From positions 62,001 through 126,000 of the forward strand of contig NZ_JALLPK010000003.1 in the NCBI RefSeq assembly GCF_023276375.1: a stretch of DNA of 64,000 nucleotides, given 5' to 3'. The stretch comes from Halocatena marina (GTDB lineage Archaea; Halobacteriota; Halobacteria; Halobacteriales; Haloarculaceae). Numbering within the stretch: position 1 is the stretch's first letter; every line of letters begins with the position of its first letter. The notes below the pieces were generated by a model. That model saw only the letters and a list, made by a program, of their open reading frames with translations. It was not told the origin of the DNA and made no database searches. This document shows, piece after piece, positions 31,067 through 39,317 of this stretch. A program made the position numbers and the translations under genes.

Positions 31067-31210
31067 TTATTCGATTGGTGTACTACGGTTTCGCATGGGA
31101 CTACTACAGTCAGGGCATCGTCCAGGATTCGATTCCTTAATCACGATTGTGCCACAGTTGAAGCACTCATATGGCGTTTCAGCGGTTGGATCGTAGTCGA
31201 CATCTCTCAT
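31067..31210 (-). CDS. Small zinc-ribbon protein (rubrerythrin-like domain)
   Basis: A 47-residue ORF starting [21 protein letters not shown], with CFNC and CPDC knuckles separated by about 13 residues and the end [10 protein letters not shown]. It matches the small haloarchaeal rubrerythrin-like/zinc-ribbon family (DUF7129 type), which binds one metal ion and often precedes metabolic or redox genes. It ends two bases before the gdh start, so it is cotranscribed. Function unknown; perhaps a redox or nitrogen regulator of the operon. Confidence 0.8.
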   Translation of the reverse strand: MRDVDYDPTAETPYECFNCGTIVIKESNPGRCPDCSSPMRNRSTPIE

Positions 31211-31237
31211 CGTCGCTTAGTGGTATGAATTGTTCAA

Positions 31238-31262
31238 GGATGATAATATCCCTTAAATAATC
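31238..31262 (-). promoter_or_regulatory. Candidate TATA promoter of the zinc ribbon-gdh operon
   Basis: On the minus strand the sequence reads ATTATTTAAGGGATATTATC, with a TTTAAG/ATTTAA TATA-like box centred near 31256. That predicts a transcript start about 25 bases downstream, close to the ATG at 31210, consistent with a short leader. Confidence 0.5.
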
Positions 31263-31610
31263 AACATAGGTCATGATTAGACGTTTGTTATTTAACCCCT
31301 ATGAGGTAGCATCTCGAAATGTTCACTTATACTTATGCGTCGTGAAGGTGATGAGAGACGTCAATAGACATGCTGGTAACTCCGTAAGAGACGTACGAGG
31401 GGCGCAAACGCGGGTCTACGTCTACAGGAAGAGAACGAACCGGCCACCAGTGACGAACAGAACCCCTGTCATCACGACATTGAGGATTCAATCCCACATG
31501 CTTCCCGCTGAGCGATTCATTGCTTCATATTTCCCATGAAAACGTGTTATTCTGTAGAATAAATGAACCAACAATATAACTCGATGATTTCCAAATATCC
31601 CATTAATTAT
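31263..31610. other. Intergenic region between gdh operon and Bat-like regulator
   Basis: An 88-codon plus-strand frame (31273-31539) is Arg- and Val-rich rather than acidic and matches nothing I know; it is probably chance. The region is AT-rich at 31545-31605, the 3' side of the converging regulator gene. Confidence 0.35.
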
Positions 31611-34484
31611 TTAGCCAGAAGTGGCGACGGCAGGGAGGCCGATCTCGTCAAACAGGGTCGAAAATAGTTTTCGTTGCACCGTTCGGACGTGCCGATAGAA
31701 TGCTGGTGGCGAAATCCCAAGCGTCTCTGCAACCTCTTCGCCTGTCCTCTCGCGTGGTGATTCGAAGAATCCACTATAGTAAGCTGTTTGGATTACCTCG
31801 AGCTGTCGGTCAGTTATCTGTTCCAGAAACTGTGAATAGAGAGTGCGGGACGAGGTACGATCGAACGTTTGCTTCGACCGAAGTTCTACATCCTCGAATG
31901 TTTCAATGAGGAGTTGATTGATATGGCGAACGTCGACACTGCTTGGGACGTCAATGACGAATGTCGCGGTCTCACCGTCAGCTGTGCTATGTCGAAGGAC
32001 AGCCCCGTGATCGGCCAAATCAAGCGCGAGGAACGGCTGGGAGAGTTGAAGCCGGAGTATCGCTTCATCGTCATCTTCACTGATCGGATGAACATCGTCA
32101 ATCGCTACCAGTTCCTGTGCAGCGGCTACAACAGTCTCAACAGCAGCATCCGTCACAGAGACGAACACATATCCACCGTTGGCGGTCTGTTGGACGCCAC
32201 CTTGGTAGGTAAGAGTACATTCCGCACGGTGGGCAAGCCGAGCAAACACGAATGTTGGGTCGTGGACCTCGAATTCAAGCCGGGTATTCGAGGTCGTCAA
32301 CAGCGCGTTTTTTCGCTCAACAGCACTGGTGGCCGACGCAATCGTCTCACCCAGTTCTGCCAGAACAGCTTGCGACCGCTCATCGAACGCATCCGATGTC
32401 CCCGCATAGACTGTCAGTAGCCCGTATTTGAACTCATCGTAGGCCAGCGGCACGCTGAGAACCGAGAGATAATCACGTTCGAGGGCTTTTTTTCGCCACG
32501 GTTCTTGGCGAAGCCGATCGGCCACGTTCGAAATTTTTGTAAGCTCTTGGGTGGTTGCGGTTCGCCCCGCCGGATCTGCCTCTTCTGTTCCGACGGGGAA
32601 TGATACGCTATCCAAGTAGCCCTGTTCAGCACCAGCCCAGGCTCGTGGCTGTACCGTCTCGGTGGTCGGATCAGTTATGCCTATCCACGCAAAGCTGAAC
32701 CGATTCTTGGTCGTCAGCAGGTCACAGACGGCGTGCTCGATCTCGTCACGCGTCTCTGCCTGCACGAGTGCCTGATCAATCTCGCGAATGATCTCATTAA
32801 TCCGGTTGAGTTGAGTGAGTTGACTATTTCGCTGCTGCAGTTCGCGATCCTGTTTCCGCAGCCGACTTTCACGAGTCACCCGATCAAGGGCGGCTTCGGC
32901 CGTCGCCGCGAGCAGGTCAGTAAGTTCCTGCAAAACCGCGTCGAACTGTCCGACGATATCGGATGCAGCAATGAACACTCCGTGCTCGCCGAGTGGGATA
33001 TATGCTCCGCTCCGAATCTCCGTTGCGAGATTCTTGAGCCGATCAGAATCATGTACATCGTCGAAAAAGCGAGCCTCATCCTCAACGAAACTGTAACCCA
33101 CGAGACTCTCGCTGTCGGTATGGAACGTTGGGAGCGGGCCATTCAATCGTGTCATCCCGGTCGAGTAAGCGACCGGCTCTAAGACGTTCTTATCAGCTTC
33201 GTAGAGGTAGACAGCACTCGCATCTAGATCGAGGACGGTCGCGGCGTCCTCGACGATCACTTGACTAATCTCTTGTTTGGTTTCGGCATAGAGAAGTTCA
33301 CGAGTTGTTTTATGAAGCGCAGCCAACGCCTCCTCGCGCTGCTTGCGCTTCGTAATGTCACGGCAGCTGTAGAGGAGCGTCCCGTCCTGAATGGAAACTT
33401 CCCGAACGTTCACAAGAAGGGTATGTTCCCGACCCGCCTTGTCTGTAGCGGTGCATTCAATGTTCTTTAGTACACCGTCAGCTGCGAGTTCATCACGGTC
33501 GAATAGCGTCTCACCGAGGAGGTGATCAATCGTCCCTACGTCGTGAATCTCATCAGCTGTATAGCCGAAAATGAAGTGGACATTCGGACAGACATAGGTG
33601 AATTCGCCTGTATCGTCAGTAATCAAGACCGTATCGGTCATGTTGTTGAGTGTGACACGGTGGAGCTTCTCGGACTCGCGAAGCTCACGCTCGAGCGTGA
33701 CTCGTTCGGTGATATCTACACCTTCAACTATGATGGAGACGATTGTCTCGGTTTCATCTCGAACAGGCCGAACCGAGAGTTCAATCGCTTGTGACTCTCC
33801 CTCTGCGAACGTCCGCGTAATAACTGTCTGAGTGAAGTCACCGTCGATGGCCCGTTCGACGATCCGGCGGACATCTGCTTGTGTTTCGTTCGATTGCGTC
33901 CACCAAGAAAGTGTCCAGAAGTGCTCACCAACGACTGCTGCTGTGTCGGGCTCGATCATCTCGCGTGCGGTCTGATTTACTCGCCGCAGCGAGCCATCCG
34001 GACCGAGTACCCATGTCGCCGTTTGGGTATCGTGAAAGATGGCGTCGAACTGTCGTGCTCGCTCTCGTTGGGTGATGGTTCGGCGAGACGTACGCACAGC
34101 GTGTGTAAGACGGGTCAAGATGTCATCGAAGAACTCCTCCTGTGGAGTTGTAACGGCGATGTAGTCTGTGACGCCAGCTGAAGTCGCATCACTGGCAATC
34201 GCTTCACTGCCCGATGCCGTACAGAGAATCACAGGAAGCGTCGTCGTTTCAGTACGAATTGTCTGCAGCAAGTCGAGACCCGATCTCCCGTCAAGAGCAT
34301 ACTCGCTCACAACACAGTCTATTGAATGCCGATCAAGCACTGAGAGTGCCTCGTCAGTGGTTGCAACCATCTGAATCGAGGCAGTCGTGTGCGTTTTGAG
34401 GGCCTCGGAAAAAGGATAAACCCACTCAGTCGTTCCGACGAGAAGCACGTGAGTTGAATTCAATGTGCGGAATGACGGTGCCAT
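31611..34484 (-). CDS. Bacterio-opsin-activator-like multi-sensor regulator (REC-PAS-PAS-GAF-GAF-HTH_10)
   Basis: A 957-residue cytoplasmic regulator with stacked sensor domains and a DNA-binding end. Residues 1-130 are receiver-like, 145-265 a first PAS, 270-385 a second PAS (FGYTADEIHDVGTI), 395-545 and 570-720 GAF domains, 730-880 the BAT GAF/HTH-associated domain, and 895-950 HTH_10 (ISPPAFYRHVRTVQRKL recognition helix). The receiver lacks the paired acidic residues (VLLVGTTE at 13-20) and has Glu (E61) where the phosphoacceptor Asp stands, so it is probably phosphorylation-independent. Related proteins include Bat of Halobacterium, which responds to oxygen and light. Target genes unknown; no sensor kinase nearby. 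Confidence 0.88.
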   Translation of the reverse strand: MAPSFRTLNSTHVLLVGTTEWVYPFSEALKTHTTASIQMVATTDEALSVLDRHSIDCVVSEYALDGRSGLDLLQTIRTETTTLPVILCTASGSEAIASDATSAGVTDYIAVTTPQEEFFDDILTRLTHAVRTSRRTITQRERARQFDAIFHDTQTATWVLGPDGSLRRVNQTAREMIEPDTAAVVGEHFWTLSWWTQSNETQADVRRIVERAIDGDFTQTVITRTFAEGESQAIELSVRPVRDETETIVSIIVEGVDITERVTLERELRESEKLHRVTLNNMTDTVLITDDTGEFTYVCPNVHFIFGYTADEIHDVGTIDHLLGETLFDRDELAADGVLKNIECTATDKAGREHTLLVNVREVSIQDGTLLYSCRDITKRKQREEALAALHKTTRELLYAETKQEISQVIVEDAATVLDLDASAVYLYEADKNVLEPVAYSTGMTRLNGPLPTFHTDSESLVGYSFVEDEARFFDDVHDSDRLKNLATEIRSGAYIPLGEHGVFIAASDIVGQFDAVLQELTDLLAATAEAALDRVTRESRLRKQDRELQQRNSQLTQLNRINEIIREIDQALVQAETRDEIEHAVCDLLTTKNRFSFAWIGITDPTTETVQPRAWAGAEQGYLDSVSFPVGTEEADPAGRTATTQELTKISNVADRLRQEPWRKKALERDYLSVLSVPLAYDEFKYGLLTVYAGTSDAFDERSQAVLAELGETIASATSAVERKNALLTTSNTRLEFEVHDPTFVFARLAHRAECTLTYQGGVQQTANGGYVFVSVTDAAVETVVAAAQELVAIDDVHPISEDDDEAILRLQLSQPFLALDLADHGAVLRHSTADGETATFVIDVPSSVDVRHINQLLIETFEDVELRSKQTFDRTSSRTLYSQFLEQITDRQLEVIQTAYYSGFFESPRERTGEEVAETLGISPPAFYRHVRTVQRKLFSTLFDEIGLPAVATSG

Positions 34485-34758
34485 TTCCCGGACCTATGCA
34501 TCTACTCGGGTTTAATGCACCGCCACTCGAATTCCGAGTACACATTTCTGGCAATCCATTCGATAATTCCTGTAACCTAAAGCTGACTAGATGGACTCGT
34601 CATGCGCAGCCCCCGTGAAATTTAGATCTGCCAATTTAACAGTATTTTGATATTATCCGCACCGGTAGGGAGTTAGTGAGGGGATCAATGTCTATTGAGA
34701 CACACATCTTCGAAAATGATTGATATTATCATTACAGGCATGAATGAATGTCAATACC
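34485..34758. other. AT-rich gap
   Basis: No gene seen. AT-rich sequence upstream of the large regulator may contain its promoter (about 34540-34700). Confidence 0.3.
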
Positions 34759-34947
34759 TCACAAAGCGTCCTCAACTAACCGATTCTGGAGCCTGAATGC
34801 TGTGTCGAAACGGTTACAGCACCGATATCGGCGTGAAGTTTTTCGGTTACGTACGACGACCCCGAACTCGTGCGCGAGGTCGTCAATCATGCCAGATGGA
34901 AACCACGAAGTCATCAAAGACGTAACTGCATTTGAGGAGAGTTTCAT
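34759..34947 (-). pseudogene. IS4-family (ISH8-like) transposase N-terminal remnant
   Basis: About 37 residues, SSNAVTSLMTSWFPSGMI and DLAHEFGVVVRNRK, resemble the start of haloarchaeal IS4/ISH8-type transposases (a WFP...L-A-x-E-x-G-V-V-x-R-x-RK pattern). After this the frame degenerates. Too short to carry catalytic residues. It adjoins the truncated cupin, so insertion here probably caused that truncation. Confidence 0.5.
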
Positions 34948-35004
34948 TCCACTCTCTCCTCATTGGTTCGAGTTCAGATAGCTGTCGGCTTGCGGTTTAT
35001 CTCC

Positions 35005-35244
35005 TTAACCGAATACGGATGCTGATTGGATGTAGAACACTTCTTCCTGATTAATGTGTCGATGAGACGAGTGGGCGAAGCTCTCTCCAGGTTTGAGTGT
35101 GCGGTGGTTGATTGTCAGGTCGGTGGTGTTGAGTGGTTCTGAAAGTGGACGAGCAGTGCCTATTGAATTTGCCACCGCTCCATCTAGGATGTTTTCGTCC
35201 GGTGACGACTGTGGCTCGATATCTTTGATGGTTACTTTCTCCAT
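35005..35244 (-). pseudogene. Cupin-domain protein, truncated
   Basis: A 79-residue fragment beginning MEKVTIKDIEPQSSP with cupin motif 1-like HSSHRHINQEEVFYIQS (His-x-His and Glu metal-ligand spacing) and no motif 2. The frame ends just after motif 1, beside a transposase remnant. Intact relatives are ~110-130-residue single-cupin proteins. Non-functional unless the short form folds by itself. Confidence 0.6.
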
Positions 35245-35991
35245 GGTCGAGACTTCACGTCATATGAGATTCGCGTACATTTTTAGCTACCGTGCTTCCT
35301 CTCACGATGATCGAGGGACGAGGGGTGGGAGACGGCTGATCAACTCTATCCCTACATCGATCAGACCGAAATACGCACTCGCTACGAACTGTTGAATCCA
35401 TCGTATCCCCCATTTCACGTTTCTATCCAAACGTGAAATTGGAGTATGAAGCAGAACGGGACTGAGACAGGGGTCGTCGGTATTCAGACGAGAATGTCAC
35501 TGGGTGCTGGTGGTCCTTTAAGTGATTCTGGCGATAGACTGGAGATATAGACGGGCTCCTGCTCTCTTCCACTATTTTGCGCACGCTCTTCTGTCGGAGA
35601 TTGTTGATACGGATGTCAGTGGAAGCCAGTCTGTGGTACTCGGCTGTTGTCACTGGTCACAGTATCAAATACGGACCCGGTTCAATCGCCATGAACCGCA
35701 AAAACAGCAGTTCATCAACAATGTACCACGCATGAGCGTTCGTCCTAAATGTACCAGAAATAGCCCGACACCGAGAACAATCATAGTCCAGAAAGTTAAC
35801 TGAGCAACGAACCTTGTTTCACAAGATTGTCCCAGTTTATGAGCCACGCACTAGCGAACACTACTGTCCGGCAGGCCGATGAGTGCTGGGAGAGCGTCGT
35901 GTTCATCTGCTCTGTATCAGGACGTTCGCTCATCATCGGAGTTTCCAGAAATATAAACCATGTTATTTTTTAACTCTGTTATGAAATTGTC
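35245..35991. other. Intergenic region without supported gene
   Basis: About 750 bases with several short frames on both strands (for example a hydrophobic one at 35665-35847 on the minus strand) but no recognisable family, start signal or structure. AT-rich toward 35960-35990. Probably decayed sequence. Confidence 0.35.
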
Positions 35992-37473
35992 TTAAATTCT
36001 CAGCTTCTCTTTGGTCGACTGGAGCAAGAGCTGAGCAAACATTTTCATGGGACCGCGTTTCGGGACATCGCGAAGCACTGAAAGCGTACTGGGAGTTTCG
36101 ATTCCGTCGATGTTGAACGTCCACCCAGTGTCCGCTTCGAACTGTTCCATAGCGTCTTCGACCCGATCAACCACTGCCGGGGGATGAAACGTCTTCACAT
36201 CCCCACCACGCATCACGGTGTTTCCGTCTACGAACGCCGTTTCCACGTCAGTAGGGTTCGTCTGATTCACTACGTGAGCGAAGACGTTGTTCACCGGCAC
36301 AAACTTGGGGGTACCCAGATCAAGCACGATCAAGTCTGCCCGTTTGCCTGCTTCGAGACTCCCGATCTCGTCGCCGACATTGAGTGCACGAGCCCCCTCA
36401 ATAGTGAGCATCCGAACTAGCTCTTTCGAGGTGAATTGTCCTGTCCCCCATTCGAGATTGGCTGCGAGTCGGGCCTGTCTAGCCTCCCCAAAGAAGTTAT
36501 ATGAGTCGTGCCAGTTGTGATCGTCGATTCCCAGACCGACATCGATGCTGGCTGCCCGGAGTTCCAGAACCGGAGTCCACTGTGCATCTGGGTCCGGATT
36601 CCAGTAGCAAAACACCGACGGACAGTGGGCAATCGAAGCATCTGCCTTCGACATGCGCCGAACGTCTTCGTCGCTCGCCATTCGGAAATGAGCGGCGATC
36701 AGTCGGTCGTCGAGTAATCCGACGTCATCGAGCAAGTCGAGTGAGTCCGCAGCGCCATTCGCCCGTGCCATCATGTTGCTCTCTTCGAGTTCGAGTAGGT
36801 GAGTGTGAACCAGCACGTCGGGATACTCCGCGGCGAAGTCGGCAGTCCGCTCCCATAGCTCACGGGTACACGTCCAATCGTCGTGGGGGCATATCGTCGC
36901 CCGTATCCGACCGTCATACGTTCGGTGATAGTCATGAATGAACTTCTGGGCACGCGTGAGCTGCTCGTCGAGAGGGATATCCCAGAACAGATCGGAGATG
37001 GGAGCGCCGAAAAACGCACGGAGTCCAGCCTCACCGAAGACTTCAGCGCCAAGTGTCGGACGCATATCCATCGAATTGATCATCGTAACACCTCCGTTGA
37101 GAAAGTTTAACGCAGCAAGTTCATAGCCCGCTTCGATAAGATACTCGAAGTCACCATCACCAATGCGGCTATAGACTGCGGACAGATAGATCCAGAGTTC
37201 GGCGAACCCCAGTTCACTAACGCCACCGATAAACGGTGTTAGTTCGAGATGAGTATGGACATTAACGAGCCCTGGCATGACGAGCTTCCCCGTTCCATCA
37301 ATGACGAGATCCGCGTCGATATCTGCATCGCCGGCTACCGATGGGCGAATCTCGATAAGCTGTCCATCGTCGATGACAACTGTGCCCTTCTCGAACAGAT
37401 CCTGCTCATCGTTGACTGTCAGTACGATGGCATCGTGGATGACAGTGTCTGGATGTGTAACTGAGGACGTCAT
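35992..37473 (-). CDS. Amidohydrolase (S-adenosylhomocysteine/chlorohydrolase deaminase type)
   Basis: A 493-residue metal-dependent deaminase/hydrolase of the TrzA/AtzB/MTA-SAH deaminase branch. Metal and catalytic residues are in place: H73 and H75 in NVHTHLE, H223/H225 in VHTHLLELE, H262 in AAHF and D317 in GIDDHN; AHCPS is the conserved block before the last Asp. It probably deaminates a purine- or triazine-like compound or opens a cyclic amide; the exact substrate is not visible. The C-terminal extension (~60 residues beyond the barrel, ending STKEKLRI) is longer than usual. A Bat-like regulator is divergently transcribed about 100 bases away. Confidence 0.85.
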   Translation of the reverse strand: MTSSVTHPDTVIHDAIVLTVNDEQDLFEKGTVVIDDGQLIEIRPSVAGDADIDADLVIDGTGKLVMPGLVNVHTHLELTPFIGGVSELGFAELWIYLSAVYSRIGDGDFEYLIEAGYELAALNFLNGGVTMINSMDMRPTLGAEVFGEAGLRAFFGAPISDLFWDIPLDEQLTRAQKFIHDYHRTYDGRIRATICPHDDWTCTRELWERTADFAAEYPDVLVHTHLLELEESNMMARANGAADSLDLLDDVGLLDDRLIAAHFRMASDEDVRRMSKADASIAHCPSVFCYWNPDPDAQWTPVLELRAASIDVGLGIDDHNWHDSYNFFGEARQARLAANLEWGTGQFTSKELVRMLTIEGARALNVGDEIGSLEAGKRADLIVLDLGTPKFVPVNNVFAHVVNQTNPTDVETAFVDGNTVMRGGDVKTFHPPAVVDRVEDAMEQFEADTGWTFNIDGIETPSTLSVLRDVPKRGPMKMFAQLLLQSTKEKLRI

Positions 37474-37577
37474 ACATCGGGATAGAGTTAGAGATGGGAA
37501 TTGTTTCTGCGGGTAATCATCGGGGGGTTTATGATCGGGTGATGTTCCGCTAGAGATGATGCCCGTTGGAGGTCCCG

Positions 37578-38255
37578 ATGAAACACATTCAAGTCACTGC
37601 CACGCCCGATCCGGATCTGATTCCGCATGTCTACGATGTCGTTTCTGAGTCTGAGTCCGTAACTGAACTGAGAGTCCTCGACTGGAATTTAGTAGCGGAC
37701 GATATCAGTACACTGCTTTACGCGATAGACGGTGGCGCCACTGAATTTCAGAGGGCTGCACGTGACACAGCGGGATTCGATAGTGTTACACTCACGAATG
37801 TTGATGCGGCGACCTCGTACGCGCTCATCGAGGCTCGACCGTCTGCAATTCCGTTCTTCAACACGATCGTGACAGCAGTGGCCCGCGCAGGGATGATCCT
37901 GCGTAGGCCGCTCGTGTACCGGAGTAACCGTTCGCACGGGCATGTCGTCGGAAAGCCGGCTCCACTCCAAGCAATGTTCGACGAGGTATCGGACGGTATC
38001 GATGTCCACGTGACGGCAATCGGCCCATTCCCTTGTGCGGCGGAGGATCAGGCGACAAGGCTTACGAACCGGCAGCGGGAGATTATTGAAACAGCGCTCA
38101 TGATGGGCTATTACGAACAGCCACGGAAAACAACGCACCAAGATATCGCCGATGAACTTGGGTGTGGATTGAGTACAGTCACTGAACATCTACAAAAGGC
38201 GGAAGATACGCTGGTTCGGTCGACAATCAACGACGAAGTTCACTACCGACATTGA
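37578..38255 (+). CDS. HTH_10 bacterio-opsin-activator-like regulator
   Basis: A 225-residue intact regulator with the Bat-type N-terminal domain (about 1-150) and a C-terminal HTH_10 (RLTNRQREIIETALMMGYYEQPRKTTHQDIADEL, split here as RLTNRQREIIETALMMGY then the recognition helix GLSTVTEHLQKAED). The ATG at 37578 is preferred to a TTG at 37566: GGAGGT just upstream is a good ribosome-binding site. Divergent from the amidohydrolase, its likely target; small relatives of this type control neighbouring metabolic genes. Confidence 0.85.
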   Translation: MKHIQVTATPDPDLIPHVYDVVSESESVTELRVLDWNLVADDISTLLYAIDGGATEFQRAARDTAGFDSVTLTNVDAATSYALIEARPSAIPFFNTIVTAVARAGMILRRPLVYRSNRSHGHVVGKPAPLQAMFDEVSDGIDVHVTAIGPFPCAAEDQATRLTNRQREIIETALMMGYYEQPRKTTHQDIADELGCGLSTVTEHLQKAEDTLVRSTINDEVHYRH

Positions 38256-38295
38256 GTATTGCTTAGTGGTCTGAAGTCAGGCAGGTAGATTGCTC

Positions 38296-38679
38296 ATGCC
38301 CGAGTGGGCTCGAATCTATACAAACGAACAGATTGCGTTGTTTCGCTGTTGGAGACGGCATGACGTTTTTCGGGCAGATTTATGGGATCTCGAACGCTCT
38401 GAGCCCCACGTAGCCTCCAAGTTGGAGAATAAGATCATCGCGATGCGTGGCGGCCGATCGACACAGCCGGTCGAGTTCGTCGTCGGTCAAGCAGTGGCAC
38501 GTCTCGTCGCCACAGGTGTTCTTGCGGATGTAGACCGTACTGTTCGTACCACCTTCGTCTGTCGAGACAGTTTAGACGTCGTCGGACAATTCTCTCTTGA
38601 GAACCCGACGGTGCTTGTGTTCGATCATCTCGGCGATGTAATCCTACATGACTTTGAGCGTGGCGATATCCTGCTTTGA
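38296..38679 (+). CDS. Hypothetical protein
   Basis: An intact 127-residue ORF about 40 bases after the Bat-like regulator on the same strand, perhaps cotranscribed. Begins MPEWARIYTNEQIALFRCWRR, ends LGDVILHDFERGDILL; moderately acidic with no membrane helix or known motif. The composition looks genuine for a halophile. Function unknown. Confidence 0.45.
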   Translation: MPEWARIYTNEQIALFRCWRRHDVFRADLWDLERSEPHVASKLENKIIAMRGGRSTQPVEFVVGQAVARLVATGVLADVDRTVRTTFVCRDSLDVVGQFSLENPTVLVFDHLGDVILHDFERGDILL

Positions 38680-38754
38680 AATCCTATCAGACAGATAATT
38701 CTAGAGCTATTGGATGAATTGGAGCAATTTTTCTATCATCTTCTCTACCTCTTA

Positions 38755-38896
38755 TCCAACAGCCGTCCGGACCTCCTTCCACGTGAAGTAGATGAGGAAG
38801 GGCGCAAGCCCCATGCTCATCACGGGGAAGATGATGTGGATGATGGTGGTGATCGCAAACTGAAGTCGACTTTCGATCACGGGATCAATCACTGAT
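38755..38896 (-). pseudogene. cydA 5'-end fragment (inverted copy)
   Basis: The minus strand encodes about 46 residues equivalent to the start of CydA: VIDPVIESRLQFAITTI, HIIFPVMSMGLAPFLIYF, TWKEVRTA, then loss of homology and a stop. It matches 42848-42975 of the intact cydA in inverted orientation about 4 kb away. No ATG is present. A small duplicate scar. Confidence 0.8.
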
Positions 38897-39317
38897 ATCA
38901 CCTTCTCACTAACAGTTGGACGAATCTCCCGTGACCGTGAGAGAATTTGCCCACGTTGGATCGATACAGCAGTCTCCTTCGCTGATATCTCTCATCGAGA
39001 TGGATATCACTGGGGACGCCTTAAGGTGCCATCAGTGGAACTTCATTAGTCAAGCAAATCAATCGGCGGCAGATTCCCCATTCCTTGGAAATTCACCGAA
39101 GGGACTTCATGCTCGGCCGCTAAATTTCGGGTATCGAGTGGTGGCAAGGTCTACAGTTGGAGCCGTCACATAGCATCGAGGCGCAAGCCCACGACTTTCG
39201 TTGCGGATTCCCGAGGGAGTGCTCCCACAGCATCTCGTTCTGCTACTCGAAACCGCCGCTCGACCAGTCCAGGATGACACTATCGCGCGGATAAGCTATA
39301 CGATGAATGAGGGTTGG
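38897..39317. other. Intergenic region
   Basis: No supported gene: an 85-codon plus-strand frame (38916-39173) matches nothing and has a non-acidic composition. Nothing else noted. Confidence 0.3.
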
